64,000 nucleotides of DNA from Ogataea parapolymorpha DL-1 (GCF_000187245.1 NC_027860.1:1426001-1490000), one strand, 5' to 3'. Positions 9,370 through 19,609 are shown, counted from the stretch's first letter. Translations and numbers: made by a program. The notes: a model not told the origin generated them from the letters alone.

Positions 9370-10680
9370 ATTTTTTAGTATATATTTTGCTTCACGTTTT
9401 CCGCTCATCCAAGCTCCATGCACGGCTCCTGCGCCATCTAGTATTGTATGCTCTCCTGCAAACCTCACGTTTCCGAACCCTCTTTCGAGGTTTATAATTA
9501 CGTCTGTTGGATCGTCTCCAGGACGACACGCGGCGTAAGATCCCCGAGCGAACGGGTCTATGGTCCAGCTTGTGGCAATCACGTTAGTGGGGGCCAAAGG
9601 CAGGGGACCGAGCTTTCGCAAAAGTGGCTGGAAATATTCCCACGCAAGGTGCGGGTTGCGTTCTAGATGTTCGGTTATTCTTCCTTGGATGAAGCACACC
9701 AGAGATGGCACCTTGCTAATGTAGAACATATTGAGAATAAGAACAGGATGGTTCCATACACTTTTCTCCGTTGTAGTGGTGGGGCTGGAAATGCCGAGAA
9801 AGCGATCATACTCCAGGTGCGACCAGAAGGGAGATTCAAACTCTAGAACCACCTTCCCCAGCTTTCCGTAGCCCATTTTCCTAAGCGGCCCTGTAATCCT
9901 TTCGGGTAATGACGGTATCCACTCAATGGCGCCGGCATTGGGAGCGGCTAGCTGCAGGAGACTCTGTGGAACAGTACAGACCAAATAGTCTCCGCTATAA
10001 ATATTTCCGTCAGCTGTTTGTACGACGACGACTCTTGATTTTTCGACCCGAGTTACCACCTGTTTGGTTTTCAGGCACTCTTTCGGGAGCTTATCCACCA
10101 TCTTTTGAATCAAATGATCATATCCTGACCTAATCAGACAGTTGCGTCCAACATTGTCAACCAGGGAAAATTTGGAGCTCATCTCCTCCCATCCTATACC
10201 ATGCCATAGTTCCAGGTGTCGAACAAATTGGGGAGCATATTCAGCTTGCTCAGACGTCAAAAGCTTCCCCTGCTTGTCAAGGTACTCCTTCACCACATCT
10301 TGCAAACTTTGATCCTCAATGTCAAGACTGCTGAATTCTCTGAGCTCAATGAATTTTGTAATCTCGTTTGCAACCTGCTCGATTTTCAGCCTGTGGAAGT
10401 CATCATTGGAGAAATTTTCTCCAACCAGATAAGGCTTCATATCATCATAGTACAACTCGTAGTCACCGTCTGCTACCATCTCGTCAAACAGCTCGTTCGT
10501 CAAAGTGTCGTGGGCCCACGAAGCTCCCAGATCGTAAGCCGTCAATCCTGTCCGATCTGTCAGAATCCGGCCTCCCAAACGTTCACGGGCCTCCAAAAGC
10601 ACAATCTCGATGCCTTGAGAGTGCAAGTCCAATGCGGCCTTGAGGCCCGCTACGCCCCCACCTACAATAACCACACGCAT
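9364..10680 (-). CDS. FMS1: FAD-dependent polyamine oxidase, FMS1-like
   Basis: A 438-residue flavin amine oxidase. The FAD-binding Rossmann motif VVIVGGGVAGLKAA is at residues 3-16, followed by E-x-R-x-R-x-GGR (EARERLGGRI) and the C-terminal FAD segment RFAGEHTILDGAGAVHGA. Fms1-type enzymes oxidise spermine to spermidine and 3-aminopropanal, the latter feeding pantothenate synthesis. There is no N-terminal extension. The last residues are KNL; I do not claim a PTS1. Amine substrate is assigned from family resemblance; an LSD1-type role is unlikely because SWIRM and tower domains are missing. Confidence 0.8.
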   Translation of the reverse strand: MRVVIVGGGVAGLKAALDLHSQGIEIVLLEARERLGGRILTDRTGLTAYDLGASWAHDTLTNELFDEMVADGDYELYYDDMKPYLVGENFSNDDFHRLKIEQVANEITKFIELREFSSLDIEDQSLQDVVKEYLDKQGKLLTSEQAEYAPQFVRHLELWHGIGWEEMSSKFSLVDNVGRNCLIRSGYDHLIQKMVDKLPKECLKTKQVVTRVEKSRVVVVQTADGNIYSGDYLVCTVPQSLLQLAAPNAGAIEWIPSLPERITGPLRKMGYGKLGKVVLEFESPFWSHLEYDRFLGISSPTTTTEKSVWNHPVLILNMFYISKVPSLVCFIQGRITEHLERNPHLAWEYFQPLLRKLGPLPLAPTNVIATSWTIDPFARGSYAACRPGDDPTDVIINLERGFGNVRFAGEHTILDGAGAVHGAWMSGKREAKYILKNL

Positions 10681-10736
10681 ATTCCTACTCCGGAGAATTA
10701 CAGTATTTTATTTTCAACGGTCTCAGGTGTATATAC

Positions 10737-12392
10737 TCAGGCTATTGACTCCAGATCATAGCGTTTGATTTCGGAGCCATTGCCCTCGATGACTATCTGG
10801 TTACCCTCTCTGAAAGCCGCAAGCTGTGAAGTCACACCAACTGATCCATGTTTATTTTCAAACTCCTTGATGACATCGCCATGATGGTTCACCAGAATCA
10901 CTTTGGTACGACTGACGTAAGCGTATTTTGGAAACTCTGGGTCATCAGTGTTTGGTTGCACAACCCGCAGCTTAGACATTCGACGACGAGTAGATGGTTC
11001 GGGCTTGTCAGTAGGCTCAACAGATTCCATAGATTCTGGAGTAATTTGTCGTTCAATTCGGACTTTTACTGCCGTGGAGTAGACGGTGAAGCAGCAGATT
11101 GAAAAGCCATGGACGACAACCGAAATCACAACAATAAACGTCGATATTGGCCACAGGACTTTGAGAAGAGTTTCATGTGAAGAAGGGTCGGGAGACCGGG
11201 TTTCAAGCAGGTGCTTGGCCAAAAGGCAGCAGAAAATAGAGCCGACACCCCGAGGCCCAAAATGGCCAATAAAGAGTGCATCTTTCCAATCACGGATGTC
11301 TGGAGTAATGTACTGCAGAAGAAGCATTGCTGGAATTCTGGAAAGAAACACGAAAACAACGCCCAGGGCCACCAATTTACCGGCATACGGAGAAAACTCA
11401 TTCCATGGAAGAATTGAGCCCACGTAAACGAAGTATGCAGTATTGAGAAGCAAATCAACAACGCTCGAAAAACGCAAAGGCTCCGAATCTGTATGTTCAT
11501 CGCCACTGGGCTGTAGTTCAAAATCTATTTGCCCACCCCAACTATAAGCGCATCCGGCAGCGAAAGAAGCTAGCAAGTCGTCGCAGCCCAAGATTGACGC
11601 CAGTCCGGTAATTATCAGCGACAGGCCAACGTAGAATACCAACGACGACTCATTGTCAATCCAACGCTGTCTGCGAGTGAAAAGATAAGAATATCTGCCC
11701 AAGCTCCCAATAACAATACCAAATAATACTCCAAATGCGCACTGGTACAAAATGCCCACGAGAATCCAGTCCTTCACAATTTTTCCGGCATGAATATTGT
11801 CTGGCCTGTTAAGAATCAGGTTTATCGAAAGGGTCACGAAGGGGAATGCAAGACCGTCATTCGACCCGGACTCGGCCTGGATCAGATTTCTTACGTCAGC
11901 ACGGATTCGTTCTGCAAACTTGCTCTTGCCAACTATCGCCGCTGCTAGGACAGGATCAGTCGCAACAAACGTGGATCCCACCAGCAAAGAATCGCTAAAG
12001 TTGAGGCCGACACTCCGGAAGATCAGCCACACAAAGAGCGAAAGTATCAGCCAGCCATAAATCATGGCCCCGAAGAGGACTAAATTGAGCGATCTAACAT
12101 GTTTCCACATATATTTGGGAGGAAGCTCTGCTCCGGTAGCAAACAACTGGATGACCAGTATCAGTCTAGAGAGCTCGAAAGTGAGATTGTCCACATTATT
12201 GGTCCAGCGTGATGGATTAAACCAGTTTAGGACATGGGGACCAACGATAGAGCCAAAGAAAGTCCCCACGATAGCTTCCCCAATAAAAAGCTGTTCTTTG
12301 AACACAAGGGAGACCAGAGAAAAAATTACAGAAACCGCTCCAATCAAAACATATGCAATGTGTGCTTGTGTAGGTTCTAGTTGATACCACAT
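10737..12392 (-). CDS. NHA1: Plasma-membrane Na+(K+)/H+ antiporter
   Basis: A 551-residue CPA-type antiporter with about 11-12 membrane helices. Conserved features include ATDPVLAAAIVGKSKFAERI (the TDP pair of the ion site) and ESGSNDGLAFPF (the ND pair), both typical of yeast Nha1/Sod2. The membrane part ends near residue 420 and the hydrophilic tail is short (about 130 residues), so the protein is closer in size to S. pombe Sod2 (468) than to S. cerevisiae Nha1 (985). The family exports Na+, Li+ and often K+ in exchange for protons. Head-to-tail with the FMS1-like gene, 56 bp apart. Confidence 0.9.
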   Translation of the reverse strand: MWYQLEPTQAHIAYVLIGAVSVIFSLVSLVFKEQLFIGEAIVGTFFGSIVGPHVLNWFNPSRWTNNVDNLTFELSRLILVIQLFATGAELPPKYMWKHVRSLNLVLFGAMIYGWLILSLFVWLIFRSVGLNFSDSLLVGSTFVATDPVLAAAIVGKSKFAERIRADVRNLIQAESGSNDGLAFPFVTLSINLILNRPDNIHAGKIVKDWILVGILYQCAFGVLFGIVIGSLGRYSYLFTRRQRWIDNESSLVFYVGLSLIITGLASILGCDDLLASFAAGCAYSWGGQIDFELQPSGDEHTDSEPLRFSSVVDLLLNTAYFVYVGSILPWNEFSPYAGKLVALGVVFVFLSRIPAMLLLQYITPDIRDWKDALFIGHFGPRGVGSIFCCLLAKHLLETRSPDPSSHETLLKVLWPISTFIVVISVVVHGFSICCFTVYSTAVKVRIERQITPESMESVEPTDKPEPSTRRRMSKLRVVQPNTDDPEFPKYAYVSRTKVILVNHHGDVIKEFENKHGSVGVTSQLAAFREGNQIVIEGNGSEIKRYDLESIA

Positions 12393-12449
12393 GCACTAAC
12401 CTTTACCATATAATTAATCCGAATTATTTTTTTTCATTATAATTTAGAC

Positions 12450-13523
12450 CTACTCAACCCGTCGCTTTTTCAACCCGTGTTCGTCTTCCGTATGCTGTCC
12501 AGAAACATCCCTTTCGAATTCAATGGGTCCAGTGGTGGATTGGCCTTTTTGATGCCCAAGCGCGGGCCTGTCCAAATCACCCTGGAACTCTGCTCCGCTG
12601 CGCGCTCTGTAAATATCGTTGATGGCATCTTGAGCTTCAAATAATGGCCTATCATATAGCTGATCATCACTGTGACGAACGTTGCTGGCTGCCCCCTTCA
12701 GATAAAGCCTTGCGTCATATAAGTTCTGAGGATTATTAGCCTCTTGCTGTCTCGAAGCCACACCCAAAGCAACGCGCTCGCTAATCTCACGGCCATCTTC
12801 TGAAGCCAGCACTTTAACCTTCGTCTCGGTACCCATTTTTGATCTCCGCAATTCCAGTTCGGCGCGCCTTCTCCTCTCTGCTCGAGCTTGCTCCCGCCTG
12901 CTGGCAATTTTGCTAACTTCTTCAGGCTCGTCGTCTGCCCACTTGCTGCGTTTTGACGCCCGTGCCTCCTGAGCCACCGCGCGTAGTTTTTCCTGGTTCT
13001 CCAGCACTTTTTGCTGTTCTAGCTGGTTCTTCAGCTTGGCACGAAGCTTCAACTCTTTCTTTGCTTGTTCACTTGCATCCTTCAAAGCATCACTCAAGTC
13101 ACCGAACTTATCGCTCATTTCGGTGGAATGAGTCTCACCCACTGCCGCTAAACGCTTGTCGATATCTATTGTAAATCCTTTGGTGTTTTTCCAATTGGAC
13201 ACAGCTGGGGGGATATACCACTTGCGTTGATCCTCCTTTGTGAGCTTCACCGTCGTTTCTTCGTGCATTACAGGCACAGGGGCTTCATCAGAACCTTGAG
13301 GGGTCTTGCGAATACGCAGGTTAGATGGCAATGTGGGGTCGAGCTCCTTGTCTTTGATTTTGATTATTCGTTGCTTGTTCTCACCTTCATCAAATACGGA
13401 CGTTGGGGTGTACTTCACGAAAGTGGGTGACTTTTCTTTAGATGATTTTGTACCGTTCAGCTTGGCCTCGAGGATCTTATGAACCGCCTCCTTGGTCCGG
13501 AGCGTGGTCTCATCAAGTGACAT
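12450..13523 (-). CDS. PRP45: Pre-mRNA splicing factor, SNW/SKIP family
   Basis: 357 residues. The SNW-domain signature is IPPAVSNWKNTKGFTIDIDKR at about 116-136, followed by a long charged helical region (KKELKLRAKLKNQLEQQK, ARAERRRRAELELRRSKMG). Size and order match S. cerevisiae Prp45 (379 aa), a component of activated spliceosomes bound to Prp46 and the U2/U6 core. The C-terminal part is low-complexity and variable in the family. It sits between NHA1 and MCX1, all on the minus strand with spacers of about 40-60 bp. Confidence 0.9.
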   Translation of the reverse strand: MSLDETTLRTKEAVHKILEAKLNGTKSSKEKSPTFVKYTPTSVFDEGENKQRIIKIKDKELDPTLPSNLRIRKTPQGSDEAPVPVMHEETTVKLTKEDQRKWYIPPAVSNWKNTKGFTIDIDKRLAAVGETHSTEMSDKFGDLSDALKDASEQAKKELKLRAKLKNQLEQQKVLENQEKLRAVAQEARASKRSKWADDEPEEVSKIASRREQARAERRRRAELELRRSKMGTETKVKVLASEDGREISERVALGVASRQQEANNPQNLYDARLYLKGAASNVRHSDDQLYDRPLFEAQDAINDIYRARSGAEFQGDLDRPALGHQKGQSTTGPIEFERDVSGQHTEDEHGLKKRRVE

Positions 13524-13563
13524 CGAAATAAAAATATATATATGTATTTTTTCAGGTTTTTAT

Positions 13564-14862
13564 CTAATTTTTTATCGACTCGAATTTTGGTATGCCGTAC
13601 TCGTCACTAAGCATTCCGCGCAATTGTTCGTCCTCTTTTCCCACTTGTTCCAAAAACCGGAAGATATCCCCTCGTGCGAAATACTTCGGCGTTATTTCGT
13701 CCATCTCCATGACTTCTTCATCTACAAGCACAAAACTGATCCCGCTCCCGGGGCACTCATAGTTCGCTGCCAGCAGCACTTTTTCCAAGACCCCCCGCAG
13801 ACCTCGTGCTCCAGTACCATTTTTAAGAGCTGTTTCTGCTATTTTCCGTACAGCGGATTTGGTGAAGGCCAACCTCACCCCACTCTTGGCAAATGAGTAC
13901 TCATACTGGCGGACAATTGAGTTTTGCGGCTCCACCAAAATTCTCTCTAGGTCGTCCACTTCAAGTTGTTTCAAAGAAGAGAAAACAGGCATACGTCCCA
14001 CAAGCTCGGGGATCAACCCATACTGCTCCAAATCTGAGGGTTGCGCTTTGGATAGGACGTCGGACTGTTTTTTACGACCCAGTCGTTTTTTGATGATTTT
14101 GTCCAGTCCTGTGAAAGCTCCCATGCCAATAAATAGAATTGTAGAGGTGTCTACCGTGTACTCTGCCGTACCTCCTCCCAGTCCAGTATTTTCCATATGG
14201 TTGCTTTTCTTACCCTGGACCGAAACACTAGTTCCTTCAACCAGTTTCAGGAGCGCTTGCTGGACCCCTTCGCCGCCTATATCCTTCGTGCCAGCGTATA
14301 CCTGAGGCTTGGCAAGCTTGTCCAGCTCATCCAGAACAACAATGCCGCGCTGGCAAAGATTGACATCATAATCAGCTTTGGCCAAAAGCTTTAGGATGCA
14401 GCTCTCCACATCCTCGCCCACATAACCGGCTTGTGTCAGCGAGGTGCAGTCTTGTATAACTATAGGTACCTGAAGCACACGGGCCATAGTGGTTGCCGCC
14501 AATGTCTTACCTGAGCCAGTAGGGCCAAAAAGGAGAATATTTGACTTCTCAAGTTCCACGCCAGTATCGGACTTTTTGTGTAGCACCGGTGCTCCCAGCA
14601 ATGTAGAGGAAGTTTCGTTTGAAGCATCCTGGACCCGAATGTAATGATTGAACACTGCAACTGAAAGAACTTTTTTACAGTGATCCTGCCCGATAATGTA
14701 TTTGTCAAGATGTGCTTTCATTTGACGAGGTGTAGGGAAAGAGTACTGTGAGTCTGTGCCTGCCAGTTGTTGAAGTTCTCGTATTGCAGGAGACTTCGAA
14801 GCGTTTATGGAGGCCACCCCACTGGCCACATTCGAATAGCCTCGTCTTGCATATGTCCACAT
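13564..14862 (-). CDS. MCX1: Mitochondrial ClpX-type AAA+ unfoldase
   Basis: 432 residues from the ATG at 14862; the frame also opens two codons earlier at a TTG. The N-terminus (MWTYARRGYSNVASG) is Arg-rich and non-acidic like a matrix presequence. Walker A is GPTGSGKT at 113-120, Walker B is GIVVLDELDK with D178/E179, and the second-half ClpX signature GTGARGLRGVLEKVLL is present. The zinc-binding N-domain of bacterial ClpX is absent, as in S. cerevisiae Mcx1. Mcx1 acts without ClpP in yeast and promotes cofactor insertion into 5-aminolevulinate synthase (Hem1). Divergent from the UGGT gene, 119 bp. Confidence 0.92.
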   Translation of the reverse strand: MWTYARRGYSNVASGVASINASKSPAIRELQQLAGTDSQYSFPTPRQMKAHLDKYIIGQDHCKKVLSVAVFNHYIRVQDASNETSSTLLGAPVLHKKSDTGVELEKSNILLFGPTGSGKTLAATTMARVLQVPIVIQDCTSLTQAGYVGEDVESCILKLLAKADYDVNLCQRGIVVLDELDKLAKPQVYAGTKDIGGEGVQQALLKLVEGTSVSVQGKKSNHMENTGLGGGTAEYTVDTSTILFIGMGAFTGLDKIIKKRLGRKKQSDVLSKAQPSDLEQYGLIPELVGRMPVFSSLKQLEVDDLERILVEPQNSIVRQYEYSFAKSGVRLAFTKSAVRKIAETALKNGTGARGLRGVLEKVLLAANYECPGSGISFVLVDEEVMEMDEITPKYFARGDIFRFLEQVGKEDEQLRGMLSDEYGIPKFESIKN

Positions 14863-14981
14863 CAGCAAGTTAAGGGATCAAACAAAATGATAAATTATTT
14901 TAGATCCAGGTTTTTAGTGGCGATACTTCCCACCATCAATCGAGGCGACAAATTCCCCTGGCATCTGCTACCATTTTAAAC

Positions 14982-17900
14982 ATGAAAGCACTGGGCATTG
15001 TTTTTATTCTAAACCTTTGGCTATTAACATTGGCGGAGTATGTCAATCTGCAAATGGTAGGTTCTTGGAACCAAACTTCATTCAAGTTGAATGTCCTCGA
15101 GACGTTTAGCGCGCACAACGAAAGCTTGTATCTTCCTTTAACTCTCAAGCTTATTGGCATTACACACAATGAGGACGAAGTCGAATTGGAGGACATAACC
15201 CTATCGGATGAGGACTATTTCAAGTACGCCTGTTCCTTGGTGAATACTGACGATCTGGGATTTGTAGAGACAGATTTGGCTCTAAGGACGTATTCACCTC
15301 GAATTGTGGCTCATTTTCAGGAGAGTGACTCGTTACAATGCGATGGCGCGTGGCTCAAGCAGGAGAATAACGTGTATTGCATGCCCGACGACGTATTTGC
15401 ATTGAAAACAGCGTCCGAGGGCCATGTGGAGCCATTGGAGGCTTTTGATCGAGTCATTGGCAACCGTGAGAATGTTTTCATACTTTATGGTGATTACGAA
15501 TCTGAAAAGTTCCGTCATTTCTTTGCCAATCTGTACGAGTCTGCAATTTCTGGCAAACTTGGATTTGCTTGGAGATACACCCCGAGAGAAGAAATTGAGA
15601 AAGAGGTATTGGCAGGTTATGGGGTTGACCTGACGCTTAAAAGAACGGACTACATTGCTATAGATGATAGGGGATTCACCGAGGAACAGCAGGCGAAGCT
15701 CAAGTTCGAGCCAGGTCAAGAGACCGTGGTCCCTGTTGACGATTTTATTGATCGGCATATGGATGATATTCCGAAACTGTCCCAAGATCATATGAAGGGG
15801 CTTGTTGGGAAATTAGTCAGTTACATTGCCGAAAAAGGATCTGATTTGAGGCTCTTTAGAAAAATCATGCTTGACTTTCCAAAGTACGCTTCCTATATCT
15901 CTCTCCGACGTGAACCTGAAGAAATAGCCGTGGAATCTCCAAATGTTCCAGCAGGTATGTATATCAACGGAGTTCCTGCAACTGAAAAGTTCCTTAGTGT
16001 TTTTGAGATACTGAAAAGACTTAAACAGGAGAAGCTGATTGTTGATAACCTGTCCTCAGTGGGCGTGGATAAAAATGAAGTCAAGACTTTGTTATACAGA
16101 TTTGCAAATGAATCAATAGTTGCTGCAGCTCACTTACCTCGGTATCAAACAACGGATCACCCGGGAATTATATATTTCAACGATCTTGAAAATGATCCAC
16201 AATATGCAGATCTCCAAAATCCTAGACTAGCTTACAAGTCAGAATGGAGTGGAAGAAAAATACCTCCTGCAAGAGAAAACATCCATGACTTAGTGTTTGC
16301 CATCAATCCTACTGACCCATTGCAGCTTCAATATTCATTAATGATGATCAATGCTATTCTAAAGAACCTCATATCTCAGAGAGTGGGCCTTGTTCCGCTA
16401 GTGAGAACTGAGGAGGACCAGGTGGTCACTGAACAGCTGGTAAAAATCCACAGGACCTCAGGACCGATAGAGGCTTTGAGATACTTGATTTTGGTGCATG
16501 AAGTGATCAACTCCCCTGGGGTCAGCTTCGACACACTCAAGCAAGTCGACGTTCCAGATAAGGACGAGCTGCTCCGTAACTTGGACTCTTTTAAAAATCA
16601 ATTCGCTCTACAATCCCAACCGCATGTTATAATCAACGGCATATTCATAGAGTTCAACCAAAACTGGCAGTACGCTATGAGCGAGCAAATTACGGCTGAT
16701 ATTCTATACCTTAACTCTGAACAACGTCAAAGAAGAATACCAAGAGAAGTTACTTTGAAAGATTACCTTCGCCAAGGAGCCTTGGCTAGACGCGATCCCC
16801 TTTTAATTCCAGAGACACTAGACAGATTGCGTTCCTCCTACGTTCCTGCGCCAACATACGAGACCTACAAATTACTGAAAAATTTCGGTGGAGATGACAA
16901 AATAGTACTCAATGCCGTGGGTAAGCTTTCATCGAGGAAATTTAGAAGTCAAGTTGCTGAGGCTTTGAAAAGTGGAATCACCTTACGTATCATTGATGTC
17001 TCGAATTCACCTGAGGTGGAAACACTTACTAAATCACTAGACGACGTGGAGAGCGCTTTGGTATACTTGGACGGAGAGTTTGCATCTAAGCCAACTGACA
17101 ATTCAGCACTTTCAGTGATTTCCGAATGTTTTGGTGTTGACGATTTTGCAGATGATGACGAAGTTTATCTGATTCTAAATGGACGCCTGATTGATTTGCA
17201 CGATAGGGAGCCGGTCAAGGCAGTTGATCTTCAGATCTTGTTGAACCGAGAAAAGAGCGTGCGATTGAATTTACTAGATGAGGACACTCAAGACTTTGAG
17301 TATAAATCTTGGGTTGTTACATCCTCTTTTTACAACGATGACGGTGACTTTATTATATCTGGTTTGCTACCCAGATACGACTTTTCCAGATCAAGTTCTT
17401 TCATTGAACAAGGCACTGGATATGTCGACGTTGATTCAGTTATTGATCCACTCAGCGAGCAAACACAGTCCATCTTAGCGCTAAGCGAAGTGTTCGAGAA
17501 GTTTGACTTTGTACGCTCAAGAATTTGGATCAAGCCTTCGGAGAAAGATGAGCTTAAAATCAAGCGTCTTTATCGTGGTGTTTTCCCAACCTCTGTCAAA
17601 TTTTATGAAAATGGGACTGAAAAACGTGATTATTCTGCCTTTTTTGATGACATCCCCGAAAAGACACTGTTCACAGCAGATGTGGATGTAATTCCCTCCT
17701 GGATCGTCTCAATCAAGGAAGCTAATACCGATCTGGATAACATCAAATTGGATATTTCCGGATCAGTTGATGGAGTCTATGAGCTGAGGTCCATCCTGAT
17801 ACAAGGCCATGCTCGTGAAGGTATCGATACCATTGCTCCTCTCGGACTGGGACTACAGCTGCTGGATTCAAATGGTGCTTCTGTCTCAGATACGAATGTG

Positions 17901-19016
17901 ATGGCCAATTTGGGGTATTTCCAACTGAAGGCCAACCCCGGTTTGTGGACGCTGAGCACCAAGAAGATTATACCCGATGTGGAGTTCGAGATTGACGCGG
18001 TTGATACCAAATATAAAACTAGGATATCACATTCTCGTCCCGAGAAAATCCCAATACTAGACCTGACTGGTGCTATGGTTTATCCTATAGTTTCCAGGAA
18101 GAAGCCGTCCAACAGTCTTTTTTCGGGACTCTCAAAGTCGTTCAGCTCTCTTTTCAAACCCAAGCAAGCCGAGATAAACATTTTCACTGTCGCCAGCGGA
18201 CATCTCTACGAGCGCTTTTTAGGGATAATGACAGCATCTGTGATGGCGCACACAAAACACACTGTCAAATTTTGGCTGATTGAAAACTACATGTCTCCTA
18301 AGCTAAAAAAACACCTTCCCTTACTGGCCAAGCATTACGGATTCGATTACGAGCTGGTCACCTATAAGTGGCCAACTTGGCTTCGCGGTCAAAGAGAAAA
18401 ACAACGCACAATTTGGGGATACAAGATCTTGTTTTTGGATGTTTTGTTCCCGCAAGACTTAGAAAAGGTCATCTTCGTTGACTCGGACCAAATTGTGAGA
18501 ACTGACATGAAAGAACTTGTTGATATGGATCTAAAGGGTGCTGTTTATGGTTTCACTCCAATGTGCGACTCGCGCAAAGAGATGGAAGGCTTTCGGTTCT
18601 GGAAACAGGGCTACTGGAAGACTTTGCTAGGGGATAATTTGAAATACCATATCAGTGCTTTGTATGTGGTTGATCTCAAAAAGTTCCGTCAAATTGCAGC
18701 TGGAGACAGATTGAGACAACACTACCAGTCTCTTTCTGCTGATCCTAACTCCCTAAGCAACTTAGATCAGGACCTTCCCAACAACTTGCAACACACCATC
18801 CCGATCTATTCACTTCCTCAGGAGTGGTTGTGGTGCGAAACGTGGTGTGACGATGAGAGTCTGAAGAAAGCAAAAACAATCGATCTCTGCAATAATCCGT
18901 TGACCAAGGAACCGAAACTCGACAGGGCCAGAAGACAAATTCCCGAATGGACCAAGTACGACCAGGAAATAGAGACCATCATCAGGGGATCCCCGGTGAC
19001 TCACGATGAACTTTGA
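14982..19016 (+). CDS. KRE5: UDP-glucose:glycoprotein glucosyltransferase (UGGT/Kre5 family)
   Basis: 1344 residues. The signal peptide is MKALGIVFILNLWLLTLAEY and the protein ends in HDEL for ER retention. The first ~1060 residues are the misfolding-sensor region of four degenerate thioredoxin-like modules. The GT24 domain begins near 1064 (EINIFTVASGHLYERFLGIM) with the metal-binding D1167-S-D1169, the segment SNLDQDLPNN (about 1258-1267) and SLPQEWLWCETWCDD. These match active UGGT and not the diverged S. cerevisiae Kre5. UGGT re-glucosylates misfolded glycoproteins for calnexin; Kre5 is needed for beta-1,6-glucan. Both roles may be served by this single gene; which one applies here is inferred. 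Confidence 0.93.
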   Translation: MKALGIVFILNLWLLTLAEYVNLQMVGSWNQTSFKLNVLETFSAHNESLYLPLTLKLIGITHNEDEVELEDITLSDEDYFKYACSLVNTDDLGFVETDLALRTYSPRIVAHFQESDSLQCDGAWLKQENNVYCMPDDVFALKTASEGHVEPLEAFDRVIGNRENVFILYGDYESEKFRHFFANLYESAISGKLGFAWRYTPREEIEKEVLAGYGVDLTLKRTDYIAIDDRGFTEEQQAKLKFEPGQETVVPVDDFIDRHMDDIPKLSQDHMKGLVGKLVSYIAEKGSDLRLFRKIMLDFPKYASYISLRREPEEIAVESPNVPAGMYINGVPATEKFLSVFEILKRLKQEKLIVDNLSSVGVDKNEVKTLLYRFANESIVAAAHLPRYQTTDHPGIIYFNDLENDPQYADLQNPRLAYKSEWSGRKIPPARENIHDLVFAINPTDPLQLQYSLMMINAILKNLISQRVGLVPLVRTEEDQVVTEQLVKIHRTSGPIEALRYLILVHEVINSPGVSFDTLKQVDVPDKDELLRNLDSFKNQFALQSQPHVIINGIFIEFNQNWQYAMSEQITADILYLNSEQRQRRIPREVTLKDYLRQGALARRDPLLIPETLDRLRSSYVPAPTYETYKLLKNFGGDDKIVLNAVGKLSSRKFRSQVAEALKSGITLRIIDVSNSPEVETLTKSLDDVESALVYLDGEFASKPTDNSALSVISECFGVDDFADDDEVYLILNGRLIDLHDREPVKAVDLQILLNREKSVRLNLLDEDTQDFEYKSWVVTSSFYNDDGDFIISGLLPRYDFSRSSSFIEQGTGYVDVDSVIDPLSEQTQSILALSEVFEKFDFVRSRIWIKPSEKDELKIKRLYRGVFPTSVKFYENGTEKRDYSAFFDDIPEKTLFTADVDVIPSWIVSIKEANTDLDNIKLDISGSVDGVYELRSILIQGHAREGIDTIAPLGLGLQLLDSNGASVSDTNVMANLGYFQLKANPGLWTLSTKKIIPDVEFEIDAVDTKYKTRISHSRPEKIPILDLTGAMVYPIVSRKKPSNSLFSGLSKSFSSLFKPKQAEINIFTVASGHLYERFLGIMTASVMAHTKHTVKFWLIENYMSPKLKKHLPLLAKHYGFDYELVTYKWPTWLRGQREKQRTIWGYKILFLDVLFPQDLEKVIFVDSDQIVRTDMKELVDMDLKGAVYGFTPMCDSRKEMEGFRFWKQGYWKTLLGDNLKYHISALYVVDLKKFRQIAAGDRLRQHYQSLSADPNSLSNLDQDLPNNLQHTIPIYSLPQEWLWCETWCDDESLKKAKTIDLCNNPLTKEPKLDRARRQIPEWTKYDQEIETIIRGSPVTHDEL

Positions 19017-19360
19017 GTCAAGAGCATCACCTAAACCACAGGAACTGGACCAAAAATTGGCCTCCAATCACTGGTATTGAGTTTGAGTCTATACAAGAAA
19101 ATGTACTAGCATATAAAGGAGAAAAGCAGTATTGTAACTAAAAAAATTTCCTGACGTGATGATTACAACAATTCAAGCGGTTTTCTCTATGGCATCAGGA
19201 ATGAACTGAATGTATTGAAGAATGCTAAATTTGTAGTCTTTTTCCATGATGTCCAGATGCTTCGGCCAATGCCTCGGCCATCGGACATTTAGATCGGAAA
19301 TATACATGATTATTCTTTTCGCGCATTGTTAGGTATCGGCGTAAATTTAGGCTCCGGACC
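19017..19360. other. Intergenic, UGGT 3' end to small Cys-rich gene
   Basis: 344 bp between convergent genes. It is AT-rich, with stop codons in all frames, and presumably holds the 3' ends of both transcripts. No RNA gene or repeat is seen. The longer antisense frame crossing it opens only at a TTG and is not supported. Confidence 0.5.
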
Positions 19361-19609
19361 CTACTTGAAAGAGTATGTGAAATCGATCTCGTTTTCAAGT
19401 GAGGCATCTGGCGAGGCGTGCTTGGATTTCGTCGTGCAGCATCCTCCTCCTCCACATTTGCAGGATTTGGATGCTTTTCTAGTATTAGCCGCGCTCTTTT
19501 GAGACTGCCAAAAGTATGCCACTGCAGCAAGCAACACAAATGTCCATCTTCCGCCCGAAAAAAGATATAGTGCAGCCACGGCAAGGGCCACTATAAGCGA
19601 TGAATCCAT
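19361..19609 (-). CDS. Small membrane protein with Cys cluster, unknown
   Basis: 82 residues from an ATG at 19609. A hydrophobic stretch (MDSSLIVALAVAALYLFSGG, then WTFVLLAAVAYFW) spans about residues 1-35 and could form one or two helices. Next comes a basic segment with the cluster CKCGGGGCC at 50-58, then an acidic tail. I do not recognise the family. The membrane-like composition and proper ATG favour this frame over the overlapping 119-codon TTG frame. CKC and CC could bind metal or be acylated; both are guesses. Confidence 0.5.
   Translation of the reverse strand: MDSSLIVALAVAALYLFSGGRWTFVLLAAVAYFWQSQKSAANTRKASKSCKCGGGGCCTTKSKHASPDASLENEIDFTYSFK

Noticed and set aside
19225..19584. 119-codon frame overlapping the small Cys-rich gene
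   Set aside because: It starts at TTG, lacks membrane or domain character, and competes with a better ATG-led frame.
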